From: Candidatus Bathyarchaeota archaeon
GTDB taxonomy: Archaea > Thermoproteota > Bathyarchaeia > Bathyarchaeales > Bathyarchaeaceae
Reading direction: 5' to 3'
Assembly (NCBI GenBank): GCA_029879825.1
Contig: JAOUPL010000015.1
Span: 1 to 19,102 of the forward strand
DNA length: 19,102 nucleotides
Below are positions 1 through 6,237 of this stretch, in pieces. Made by a program: the position numbers and the translations under genes. Numbering within the stretch: the stretch's first letter is position 1; each line of letters opens with the position of its first letter. The notes below the pieces were generated by a model. It worked only from the letters and a program-made list of their open reading frames with translations. It had not been told where the DNA came from and made no database searches.

Positions 1-676
1 GGGTCAGTATTAGGCAACTGGCTCCATCGGTTACTAAGGAGCAGTCAAACAATTTCAGGGGCCAAGCAATCACTCTAGATGACATCGCTTTTTCCAGAGT
101 CACTTCTTTCTGCATGTGGGCTTTCGGGTTTAAGGCTCCATTATGATGATTCTTCACCGCCACCATGGCCATCTGCTCTTGTGTTGTGCCATATTTGTGC
201 ATATGAGCCGTAGCCATCAGGGCATATAACCCTGGAAACGTTATTCCATGCCATTGTTCGAACGGGAAGTCGGATGCCATAGCGAGAAACTCGGTTACTT
301 CTGGAGTGGTTCGATGGGTCATTTTTTCTACTCCGCCAACCATCACAATATCGTGCATGCCAGAAAGTATGGCGAAGACTCCAGTTCTTAGAGCGGCCCC
401 AGATGAAGCACACGCAGATTCAAGTCTCATTGCGGGCTTTGGCAGCAGACCAGCCCAGTCAGTTAGCGTTGGTCCCGTATGTCCTTGATGTTCGTACGAT
501 TCGCCCATATGCCCCACAAACAAAGCTTCAATATCTCTTGTTGGGTTTAAGTTGGGGCACCTTTCAAAGGCTTCTTTCACAGCCTCTGCAAAAATTTCTC
601 TGCCATACATTCCCTCTAATCTCCCAAACTTAGACAACCCTGCTGACACAATTGAAACCAAGGGCTTTCGAACCAA
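1..676 (-). CDS. Thiolase (acetyl-CoA acetyltransferase-like, SCP-x/archaeal type), 3'-truncated by window edge
   Basis: About 225 N-terminal residues are visible on the minus strand with no stop before the left edge, so the gene continues outside. The frame reads VSIVSAGLSKFGRLEG near the start and RLESACASSGAAL at residues 84-96, where Cys89 is the classic thiolase nucleophile; later come VAVKNHHNGALNP and WPLKLFDCSLVTDGASCLIL, typical of archaeal/SCP-x thiolases. By family it condenses or cleaves acyl-CoA (acetoacetyl-CoA or longer), in the cytoplasm. I chose the TTG at 674-676 because GGAGG lies 8 nt upstream; another in-frame TTG at 689-691 lacks such a site. A TATA-like CTTAAATATT (736-745, read on the minus strand) fits a start site near 714. 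A DUF35 partner and an HMG-CoA synthase often follow such genes in archaea, but that side is outside the window. The second catalytic half (His and second Cys) cannot be checked. Confidence 0.88.
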   Translation of the reverse strand, partial: MVRKPLVSIVSAGLSKFGRLEGMYGREIFAEAVKEAFERCPNLNPTRDIEALFVGHMGESYEHQGHTGPTLTDWAGLLPKPAMRLESACASSGAALRTGVFAILSGMHDIVMVGGVEKMTHRTTPEVTEFLAMASDFPFEQWHGITFPGLYALMATAHMHKYGTTQEQMAMVAVKNHHNGALNPKAHMQKEVTLEKAMSSRVIAWPLKLFDCSLVTDGASCLILT

Positions 677-735
677 GAATGGATCCTCCAATCAGAGCAT
701 ACGTTGCCTACAGAGTTCCGTAATAATCCCAAACG

Positions 736-745
736 AATATTTAAG
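736..745 (-). promoter_or_regulatory. Putative TATA box for the truncated thiolase
   Basis: The minus strand reads CTTAAATATT, a good archaeal TATA-like sequence. A start about 25 nt downstream would give a leader of roughly 40 nt containing the GGAGG site before the TTG start. This is sequence resemblance only. Confidence 0.4.
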
Positions 746-788
746 CCATCTTCTTGTCTATTTATGCCTCACTTTCGCTTGCCAGCGC

Positions 789-798
789 TGCGCGCGCA
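789..798. repeat. GC palindrome TGCGCGCGCA in the long intergenic region
   Basis: This perfect 10-bp palindrome is identical to the one at 9878-9887. It lies about 50 bp upstream of the thiolase TATA-like box and 22 bp before the TTTAAATAGA box. Confidence 0.5.
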
Positions 799-820
799 TT
801 TTTTCAGCACGCGTTCATTC

Positions 821-830
821 TTTAAATAGA
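821..830 (+). promoter_or_regulatory. TATA-like box in the long intergenic region
   Basis: TTTAAATAGA matches the archaeal TATA consensus. It lies about 285 nt before the HTH gene start, too far for a short leader. It could drive a long-leader HTH transcript or a separate RNA starting near 850 that would cover the inverted repeat at 884-957. The core is almost symmetric, so the minus strand is also possible. Confidence 0.35.
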
Positions 831-883
831 ACTTAGTTCCAGAAAATTTTAAGAGCATTCATCGTAATTTCTCTTTCTTGAGT

Positions 884-957
884 GATGGAGGGCTCAAACG
901 AGTTTTACAAAAACTTCCGTCGCTGAGAGAGAAAGGAGTTCCCGGTTACCCTCCATC
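884..957 (+). ncRNA. Candidate structured RNA element (unassigned)
   Basis: GATGGAGGG at 884-892 is perfectly complementary to CCCTCCATC at 949-957, giving a 9-bp closing stem. Inside it AGTTTT (901-906) can pair with AAAACT (910-915) across a 3-nt loop. A TATA-like box lies about 60 nt upstream and a T5 run about 10 nt downstream, which together would delimit a small transcript. It matches no RNA family I recognise. The orientation is inferred from the promoter-like and T-run positions; an operator role or chance pairing remains possible. Confidence 0.25.
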
Positions 958-1110
958 CCCAAGCAAATTTTTCAAAGTATCAACATTTAAAGTTTGCTAT
1001 CTGGTTATAGAAAAATCTGCGAATCGTTTTCCCATTTGTCGATTGTAGGCACTTCCTTAATAACAAAGGTTTTATTTTTTAGAAGACTACTCTGAGATGA
1101 GGTCTAGACT

Positions 1111-1398
1111 TTGTTAGGGCTGGAAAAAGAAGCGCGCACACGCAGAAGAAGAAAGTCAACTAGGCGAAGAGTCAGGCACGACATAGTAATCGGAATTCTA
1201 GAGACCGCACGGAATGGAAAACTAAAAACCCATATAATGAAAGAAGTCAAGTTAAATTTCAGACAACTACAATATTATCTGAGCCAGTTGTTATCTAAGA
1301 ATTTTATTAGGAAAGAAGGTAACATTTATAGAACAACCGAAAAAGGCTTGGACGTTATCGAAGCCTGCAAAATTTGCCGTAAGCTTATGGAACAATAA
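1111..1398 (+). CDS. Small winged-helix DNA-binding protein (HTH_45-like)
   Basis: The 95-aa protein begins with a very basic arm (about residues 8-22, rich in Arg and Lys), followed by HDIVIGILETARNGKLKT, HIMKEVKLNFRQLQYYLSQL and KNFIRKEGNIYRTTEKGLDVI. This is the helix, recognition-helix and wing order of the archaeal HTH_45 winged-helix family, abundant in TACK archaea. The usual TEKG turn after the wing is present. The TTG start is supported by GAGG 8 nt upstream. It probably acts as a local transcription regulator; the target is unknown, but the crotonase gene lies 150 bp downstream on the same strand and its promoter carries an inverted repeat. A ligand domain is absent. It ends with a CKIC pair that might bind metal, which is speculative. 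Confidence 0.8.
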   Translation: MLGLEKEARTRRRRKSTRRRVRHDIVIGILETARNGKLKTHIMKEVKLNFRQLQYYLSQLLSKNFIRKEGNIYRTTEKGLDVIEACKICRKLMEQ

Positions 1399-1440
1399 TC
1401 GCGCGTCAGGAGTGTTTTGTTGTTTAACTATGCATTGATA

Positions 1441-1463
1441 TGTGCGCGCGTCTAGGTCTTGAT
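1441..1463 (+). repeat. Alternating GC tract with GTCTAGGTCTTGAT tail
   Basis: TGTGCGCGCG (1441-1450) runs directly into TCTAGGTCTTGAT. The tail shares GTCTAGGT with the 9878 element and GTCTTGAT-like sequence with the 18177 element. It lies about 85 bp before the crotonase start and 25 bp upstream of its TATA region. Confidence 0.45.
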
Positions 1464-1479
1464 ATAGATGGTTACGTCC

Positions 1480-1500
1480 GGAGAAGTATTTTAAATCTCC
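1480..1500. promoter_or_regulatory. TATA-like box flanked by an inverted repeat, upstream of the crotonase gene
   Basis: TATTTTAAAT (about 1487-1496) is a good TATA-like box about 52 nt before the GTG start. GGAGA at 1480-1484 and TCTCC at 1496-1500 flank it as a 5-bp inverted repeat. Such a placement would suit a repressor competing with TBP. The arm is short, so the operator reading is only a suggestion. Confidence 0.35.
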
Positions 1501-1547
1501 AAGCCTGTATTAATGCATAAATCTATGTGTGAAAGGAGGCAAATAGC

Positions 1548-2339
1548 GTGAGTTACAAGACTATAATTCTCGAAAAGGAAGACGGCGTTGCCACATTAAC
1601 CCTTAACCGACCTGCCAGCTTCAACGCCCTAGATTTCGAAATGGGTAAAGAACTCGTTGACGCCATCGAAAAATGCACAAAAAATGTTCGAATCAAGGTT
1701 TTAATCATTACCGGTGCTGGAAAGGCCTTCTGCTCAGGTGGCGACTTGAAAGCCGTGAAGGAATGGGCAGGCGACAGCCTTGGCGATTTCTTTCGACAAC
1801 TCACAAAGTTTCTTGATCGGGTGATTTTGGATATACGGATGATGCCGAAGCCGGTGATTGCATCTGTTAACGGTGCTGCCGCTGGTGCTGGATTCAGCCT
1901 TGCTCTGGCGTGCGACCTAAGAATCGCCTCTGACAGGGCAATCTTTAGGCAGGCGTTCACAAGCGTTGGTCTCGTTCCTGACTGCGGTTGGACCTTTCAT
2001 TTACCTAAGCTGGTCGGTCTTGGAAAGGCTAGCGAACTCATTTTTCTTGACAAAGTCCTAACCGCTGGGGAAGCCGAAAAATTAGGCTTGGTTAGTCAGG
2101 TTGTTCCTGAAGCAAAATTGAAGGAGGTCACAACAGAGGTTGCAAAGCAGCTAGCCAACGGACCTAGTCTGGCCTTTGCGAGAGCCAAAGCTCTCCTAAA
2201 CAGAGCTTGGACCTCTAGCCTAGAGTCTCAACTTGAAAATGAACGCCAAAGGATAGCCCTAAGCGGCGAAACCAAAGATTTTCGAGAAGCGTTATCAGCC
2301 TTCTTCGAGAAAAGGAAGCCGAAATTTCGTGGGAAGTGA
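1548..2339 (+). CDS. Enoyl-CoA hydratase/isomerase (crotonase) family protein, likely isomerase-type
   Basis: This 263-aa protein is a full-length crotonase-fold enzyme: LNRPASFNAL near residue 19, the oxyanion-hole segments AFCSGGD (60-66) and NGAAAGAGFSLALACD (108-123), and GLVPDCGW (141-148). The two glutamates used by enoyl-CoA hydratases are replaced here by Ser117 and Phe137, while Asp145 sits in the VPDxG position used by PaaG-type enoyl-CoA isomerases. By family it acts on acyl-CoA thioesters; I infer a double-bond isomerase or related activity rather than plain hydration. The GTG start is preceded by AAGGAGG with an 8-nt spacer, one of the best ribosome-binding sites in the window. 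It forms its own transcription unit facing the DUF35 gene. Confidence 0.88.
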   Translation: MSYKTIILEKEDGVATLTLNRPASFNALDFEMGKELVDAIEKCTKNVRIKVLIITGAGKAFCSGGDLKAVKEWAGDSLGDFFRQLTKFLDRVILDIRMMPKPVIASVNGAAAGAGFSLALACDLRIASDRAIFRQAFTSVGLVPDCGWTFHLPKLVGLGKASELIFLDKVLTAGEAEKLGLVSQVVPEAKLKEVTTEVAKQLANGPSLAFARAKALLNRAWTSSLESQLENERQRIALSGETKDFREALSAFFEKRKPKFRGK

Positions 2340-2340
2340 A

Positions 2341-2400
2341 CCGTTAGTTGAACGGGTAAAAAAAGAAGCTGAGATTGTTCTGGAAATCGCGCGCTCGCGC
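2341..2400. terminator. Convergent-gene spacer with two short hairpins
   Basis: Between the converging crotonase and DUF35 genes, CCGTT/AACGG (2341-2355) can form a 5-bp hairpin immediately after the crotonase stop. GCGC/GCGC (2389-2392 with 2397-2400) forms a second, GC-only hairpin. The first is followed by an A-run, which reads as a T-run on the minus strand. A termination role for both strands is plausible but not shown. Confidence 0.3.
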
Positions 2401-2462
2401 TGAAAAAGGATTTATTCGGAGTTGAACAGATTTTGAGTTACTCGCTTCATACTACCTGTCAA

Positions 2463-3269
2463 TTACCAGCCCCGCACTTTGAGGCTATTGTCTAGGCCAT
2501 ATCTCTTTTTGATGAATTCAATAGTCTGTTTCATTGATGCTTCCAAAGATTCTAACTCCTTTGGATCCTTCTGGAGGCAAGCCCAGTCTGGAACCTTCTG
2601 TCCCGGGACTGCAACGGCATAGCAATCCGTCAAGTCTCCCTTTCGCTGCTCCTTCGGTACAAATCCAATTTTTACCTTTTGCCCGATGAAGAGTTCTCTG
2701 GGGGATATGTGCAACATCATTGCCAAAGTGGTATCTGCACCATCAATCTTAACCCAACCCATTGAGAACGGCAATTGGTGCTCAAAAGGAGCTGCCGCAA
2801 GGCACTGCACCGTGAAAGTATGGATCACACCCGTCAGTGGAAGATCTAGCCATTCGCAATCAGCTACTCTACATTTTGGATTCCAACAATGAGCTCTGGG
2901 AGGACAATATACTGTGCCGCACTTGGGGCATTTTGTTCCTTTTAGTTTCCCTTCCAGTAACCCTCTAAAGAAGGGCGAAACCAGCCCATAACTGTGAGAA
3001 TATAATGCAAAAGCGGCGCGATCTATCACCATGAATTCTTTGGGCTCTCTCCTTAAAGATTCTTCAACTGTACCCCCGCCCCAAGGGCCCTTTACAACCT
3101 GATACCCTTTAATTGACCATAATCCAGTATTGACTATCGGTTCCCAGTATTCATGAGCACTTGTTGAATTGTCCTCCACTATCGGATAATGTTTGTATTT
3201 ATTTTCACGCCTTGTACGCTTTATTTTCCTTACTTTTACTTTTATTTCTCCCATTCCAACTTCTGTCAT
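2463..3269 (-). CDS. DUF35 zinc-ribbon/OB-fold protein, thiolase partner
   Basis: The 268-aa product contains the DUF35 signature: helix FFRGLLEGKLKGTKCPKCG, a zinc ribbon with Cys114, Cys117, Cys128 and Cys133, then an OB-fold beginning near GVIHTFTV (147-154). DUF35 proteins bind thiolase-fold enzymes and help shape their acyl-CoA site. The open frame extends upstream into the preceding gene, but the ATG at 3267-3269 has AAGGAGAG with a 7-nt spacer and lies 16 bp after that gene's stop, so I take it as the start. About 100 residues precede the zinc ribbon, longer than the usual DUF35 N-terminus; this extension includes HEYWEPIVNTGLW and is of unknown role. It is the second gene of an operon with the cysteine-less thiolase-like protein, and the two probably form a complex. 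Confidence 0.88.
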   Translation of the reverse strand: MTEVGMGEIKVKVRKIKRTRRENKYKHYPIVEDNSTSAHEYWEPIVNTGLWSIKGYQVVKGPWGGGTVEESLRREPKEFMVIDRAAFALYSHSYGLVSPFFRGLLEGKLKGTKCPKCGTVYCPPRAHCWNPKCRVADCEWLDLPLTGVIHTFTVQCLAAAPFEHQLPFSMGWVKIDGADTTLAMMLHISPRELFIGQKVKIGFVPKEQRKGDLTDCYAVAVPGQKVPDWACLQKDPKELESLEASMKQTIEFIKKRYGLDNSLKVRGW

Positions 3270-3285
3270 TTTTGTTCTCTCCTTT

Positions 3286-4575
3286 TCAATCACTTTCAAA
3301 GATGACCGCTGCTCCCTGACAACCGGTTCCACCATGCCCAGTAATAAGCGCTTTTCTTGCGTCTGGAACCTGCAAACCTTTCGGGCCACATTTTTCGTTG
3401 ATCTTTCCAGCAAGCTGCCAATATAAAAAGAGCGTATAATAAAGACTTGTAGCGCCCACAGGGTGTCCTGATGCTGTCAAACCTCCGCTGAGGTTGGAAG
3501 GGCATTCACCACCATACTCGACTATTCCTTCCCTAATCAGTGTTTTTCCTTCTCCTCTAGGACAAAGCATCAGATCTTCCCATAAACAAAGTTCAACGCC
3601 GTCATAGGGAGCGAAAAGCTCTATCAGATCCAATTCTCTTAATGGATTGGTTATGCCTGCCTGAGGGTATGCCCTTTTTGCCGCTATGTGTAAAGAGGCA
3701 AAGTTTGCCATGTCGGGATAAGGCGTTTTTATGGGCTCAACAAAGTCGGGATATATCTTCGCTTCGTCCTTCATTCCTTCATAGGCAAAATCAACCGTTC
3801 TATCTCCTGGTCTCATCGAATCCGTCCCCAAACCAACTCCAGCTATCCACATAGGTGTATCAGTGAACCGACGAGCTTTTGATTCTGTTGCCATTAATAG
3901 AACACAGGCTCCCTCACTCATCACAGCGGTGTTTAGAACTCTATACGGCCAGCATACTAGTCTGCTCTTCCAGTAATCATTAAGTGTTATGGGGGCTTTA
4001 CCGTGCTGGCTTAACCATTGAGAATAGGGCCAGCGAAGGGAGTTATTGTGGTTTTTAACGGCAATCCTGCCAAGATCTTCACAGGTTTCCCCATATAATT
4101 GCATATGCCTAACTTCAAGGGCAGCGTAGTACGCATTGTAATATCCACCGACTGGGAAGTCCCAATCTGTATCTGCAGCTGAAGCAATCATTTCATTTGT
4201 TGTAGCAACGTCAACCTCGCACATCCACTCCCAACCCGGAATCAATATGACATCAAACATTCCTGACTTTATCATATAGTAAGAATTGACTATGGCATCT
4301 ATTGATGTGGATCCACCGGATTCAACTCTGTAACCTGGCTTATTATGCAAGCCCAAATAGTCTTGTACTATCCAGCCCATACACAGCTGTCCATTCAAGT
4401 GATCGCTAAAATAGCTCATACACAGTGCATCTATGTCATCTGTCGTTAAGTTGGGCACGTTCTTAAGCAACTCTTGATAAGCTATAGCTACGCCTTCTTC
4501 TGCATTCTCCCCATGCCAAAGATCAGGGCGAAATATGCCTCCATCGCAAATAGCTACTCTTTCGTCTCCAGCCAT
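3286..4575 (-). CDS. Thiolase-fold (SCP2/lipid-transfer-like) protein lacking the catalytic cysteine; possible acyl-CoA aldolase
   Basis: At 429 aa it is full length for the SCP2-thiolase family. YRVESGGSTS (82-91) aligns with the thiolase VESACAS nucleophile segment, but the cysteine is replaced by Gly88. The GHP motif is kept (SGHPVGAT, His371), and the C-terminal cysteine motif is replaced by TGHGGTGCQG (412-421). FAPYDGVEL (321-329) occupies the place of the YDxFT segment seen in lipid-transfer thiolase-like proteins. It therefore cannot work as a normal Claisen thiolase. In the Ltp2 family, thiolase-fold proteins without the cysteine use tyrosines to catalyse retro-aldol cleavage of beta-hydroxyacyl-CoA together with a DUF35 partner. 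The DUF35 gene directly downstream supports that reading, as inference. A TATA-like box at 4613-4622 (minus strand) serves the pair. Confidence 0.85.
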   Translation of the reverse strand: MAGDERVAICDGGIFRPDLWHGENAEEGVAIAYQELLKNVPNLTTDDIDALCMSYFSDHLNGQLCMGWIVQDYLGLHNKPGYRVESGGSTSIDAIVNSYYMIKSGMFDVILIPGWEWMCEVDVATTNEMIASAADTDWDFPVGGYYNAYYAALEVRHMQLYGETCEDLGRIAVKNHNNSLRWPYSQWLSQHGKAPITLNDYWKSRLVCWPYRVLNTAVMSEGACVLLMATESKARRFTDTPMWIAGVGLGTDSMRPGDRTVDFAYEGMKDEAKIYPDFVEPIKTPYPDMANFASLHIAAKRAYPQAGITNPLRELDLIELFAPYDGVELCLWEDLMLCPRGEGKTLIREGIVEYGGECPSNLSGGLTASGHPVGATSLYYTLFLYWQLAGKINEKCGPKGLQVPDARKALITGHGGTGCQGAAVIFESD

Positions 4576-4612
4576 AATTCACGCAACCTTAACCTTTTTA
4601 CGGCGTCGCTCA

Positions 4613-4622
4613 TCATATAAGT
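4613..4622 (-). promoter_or_regulatory. Putative TATA box for the thiolase-like/DUF35 operon
   Basis: The minus strand reads ACTTATATGA, about 40 nt before the ATG at 4575. It implies a start near 4588 and a very short leader. Confidence 0.4.
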
Positions 4623-4720
4623 CTAACCTAAAATAAAATCCAAGATATCTGATGCGAAAAGAGCTGATCCTGATCTAAGAAGTCGACTGGATTCGCGCAC
4701 TCCCAGAACAAACAAATATC

Positions 4721-4730
4721 TTTAAGTATA
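4721..4730 (+). promoter_or_regulatory. Putative TATA box for the nucleotidyltransferase gene
   Basis: TTTAAGTATA lies about 33-42 nt before the ATG at 4763. A start near 4748 would leave a leader just long enough to contain the GGGTGA ribosome-binding site (6-nt spacer). Confidence 0.4.
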
Positions 4731-4762
4731 ATTATCGTAAACACAACACCGGGTGAAATCAA

Positions 4763-5401
4763 ATGAAAGAAGCAATAATCCTGGCCGGAGGAGAAGGATG
4801 GAGACTCAAACCAGCCACATGGGTTCCAAAGCCCCTCCTAAAAATAAACAAAAAAACCCTAATAGACCACCAGATAAACTGGCTTCAATCCCACGGCTTC
4901 GAAAACATAATTGTAGCATCCAACAGAGCAGACCTCACAAAACAACCTGTCACATACTCCCTCGAAAAAGACACCCTAGGAACAGGCGGGGCCGCCAAAA
5001 AAGCCTTCGACCAAATTCAAGGAAACATAGCCTACGTCATGAACGTAGACGACATTGTCTTCTACGATCCCAACGAACTCTTCGACTACGCAGGCAAGGG
5101 AGCAGGAGTCCTTCTAGCCAAACCAACCCTACCATTCGGCAGAGTAACCCTCCAAAACGGAATAAACATCGTCAGATTTCAGCAAAGGTCAACCCTCGAC
5201 TTCTATGTCAGCGCCGGCCACCACGTATTCAAAAAAGCGGTGGTAGAGAAATTCTTCCCAGACAAAGGCGACTTCGAATTCACCGCCATGCAAAGACTAG
5301 CAGACAAAAAAATGCTTCAAGGATACACCTACCATGGAATGTGGTTCACCCTCAACACCATGAAAGACCTCCTTCAAATAAGAACATTCTTCAAATCTTA
5401 G
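4763..5401 (+). CDS. Sugar-phosphate nucleotidyltransferase (NDP-sugar synthase family), short form
   Basis: Residues 5-30 carry the nucleotidyltransferase signature (AIILAGGEGWRLKPAT, then PKPLLKI). TLGTGGA (71-77) is the GTGGA loop and NVDDIV (94-99) the metal-binding aspartate strand. FGRV (125-128), VSAGHHVF (149-156) and GMWFTLNTMKDL (192-203) match the usual acceptor-side motifs. By family it would make an NDP-sugar (GDP-mannose, UDP- or dTDP-sugar type) from NTP and a sugar-1-phosphate; the substrate cannot be told. At 212 aa it is only the catalytic domain, with no left-handed beta-helix tail. Where related enzymes have an EKP motif, this one has QQRS (140-143), so the substrate-binding lysine appears missing. 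It is a single-gene unit whose stop abuts the stop of the TrmB gene. Confidence 0.82.
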   Translation: MKEAIILAGGEGWRLKPATWVPKPLLKINKKTLIDHQINWLQSHGFENIIVASNRADLTKQPVTYSLEKDTLGTGGAAKKAFDQIQGNIAYVMNVDDIVFYDPNELFDYAGKGAGVLLAKPTLPFGRVTLQNGINIVRFQQRSTLDFYVSAGHHVFKKAVVEKFFPDKGDFEFTAMQRLADKKMLQGYTYHGMWFTLNTMKDLLQIRTFFKS

Positions 5402-6151
5402 CTAAGGCAATTCCTCTGAAGAAGACCATAAATATTGAAAATAGTCTCTAGCAAACTTCACTAAACCCATGTGATTCGACCAAATAACCAACGTGGGCCT
5501 ATCTTCTCCAAGGAAAAGCAAAGCCTCCCTACTATCCACCACCACTCCGCCCCCAAACATACCATCCCGAACCCTAACCTCCCCAACATTAGTAATATTC
5601 TTAACATCCCAATCCCTAGTAACCATAACGTGCACATTAACTCCGCTATCCCGCAACTGGTTCAACATGGAAACAACGGCGCCTACAAAACTCTTCGCAA
5701 AAGCAGGCGCAGCAACCATCAACTCTTTCCTAGCACCACTTAACATTTCCCTTAACTTCGCCAAAACGCTAAATTCGCCGCGCAAAATCCAGATGTCTGG
5801 TTTCTCCAGTAGCTCCCTCCGTTCATACAAAGGCTGAAGCTCCCCCAAAACGACACGCCTCCAACCACTCACCATGTCTTCTAGTCGTAGTCTAGCAGCC
5901 TCCAAAGCCTCAGAAGGAGCCTTTGGAAAATAACGACTGGGCCTACCTCTCTCAGCCTCGATCCAACCCTTTCTTTCCAACGAGTTTAGAGTTTCGTAAA
6001 CCTTAGAATAAGGGATACTTCCATGCTCACTAACCTCGCTGGCAGTCATTACACCCCGTTCAAGCAAGATCAAATACGCTCTTGTCTCGTAGTCGGTTAA
6101 TCCCACCTCACGCAAGACTTTCCTTGCTTCCTCGCTAACAGGCGCAGACAA
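5402..6151 (-). CDS. TrmB-family transcriptional regulator
   Basis: The 249-aa protein has an N-terminal winged helix typical of TrmB: VGLTDYETRAYLILLERG, ASEVSEHGSIPYSKVYETLN, LERKGWIEAERGRPSRYFP (about residues 16-78). A helical linker (81-108) follows, then a C-terminal phospholipase-D-like sensor fold (ILRGEFSVLAKL, VAAPAFAKSF, VNVHVMVTRD, and a final WSNHMGLVKFARDYF). TrmB proteins are archaeal sugar- or metabolite-responsive regulators. The start is TTG at 6149-6151 with AGGTGA close upstream. It is divergent from the Tes gene across 86 bp, so it may regulate Tes or itself; this is inference. Its 3' end touches the nucleotidyltransferase stop with no spacer, so each transcript may run into the other. 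Confidence 0.87.
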   Translation of the reverse strand: MSAPVSEEARKVLREVGLTDYETRAYLILLERGVMTASEVSEHGSIPYSKVYETLNSLERKGWIEAERGRPSRYFPKAPSEALEAARLRLEDMVSGWRRVVLGELQPLYERRELLEKPDIWILRGEFSVLAKLREMLSGARKELMVAAPAFAKSFVGAVVSMLNQLRDSGVNVHVMVTRDWDVKNITNVGEVRVRDGMFGGGVVVDSREALLFLGEDRPTLVIWSNHMGLVKFARDYFQYLWSSSEELP

Positions 6152-6237
6152 CCTTTCTCACCTTATGAAACGTTTGGAAACCTTCTTATACGTTATGTAA
6201 CTAGCCTAAAAATATTACACCTCTCAGTGGTGTCAAA
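6152..6237. promoter_or_regulatory. Divergent promoter region between the TrmB regulator and Tes
   Basis: The 86 bp contain TTCTTATACG (6184-6193), a likely TATA element for Tes, and CCTAAAAATATTA (6206-6218), which reads as a TATA-like box on the minus strand for the regulator. The promoters would overlap. The palindrome AAACGTTT (6168-6175) lies just upstream of the regulator start and is a candidate operator. GGTG with a 5-nt spacer precedes the Tes ATG. Confidence 0.4.

Larger units (their letters stand above)
677..1110. other. 434-bp non-coding stretch between divergent genes, with promoter-like and RNA-like elements
   Basis: No credible protein frame is seen; short open frames here have no ribosome-binding site or recognisable composition. 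The stretch holds a TATA-like box for the leftward thiolase (736-745), the palindrome TGCGCGCGCA (789-798), a second strong TATA-like TTTAAATAGA (821-830), a 9-bp perfect inverted repeat (884-892 with 949-957) enclosing a small hairpin, and a T5 run at about 966-970. The last 25 bp contain the ribosome-binding site of the HTH gene (GAGG ending 8 nt before its TTG). Confidence 0.6.

Noticed and set aside
141..413. A 90-codon minus-strand frame
   Set aside because: It lies within the thiolase gene in a different frame; the thiolase frame carries the conserved motifs including the active-site cysteine.
2463..3413. DUF35 protein starting at 3413 (316 aa)
   Set aside because: That start would overlap the thiolase-like gene by 128 bp; the ATG at 3269 has a strong ribosome-binding site and normal spacing after the upstream stop.
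3286..4575. Reading the cysteine-less thiolase as a pseudogene
   Set aside because: The frame is intact at full family length, the SGHP histidine and SCP2-type motifs are kept, and it forms an operon with an intact DUF35 gene.
4753..5451. A long plus-strand frame encoding an Arg/Pro/Lys/Ser-rich 232-aa product
   Set aside because: It overlaps the well-supported nucleotidyltransferase in another frame, has highly biased composition and no recognisable motif; it is a shadow frame.
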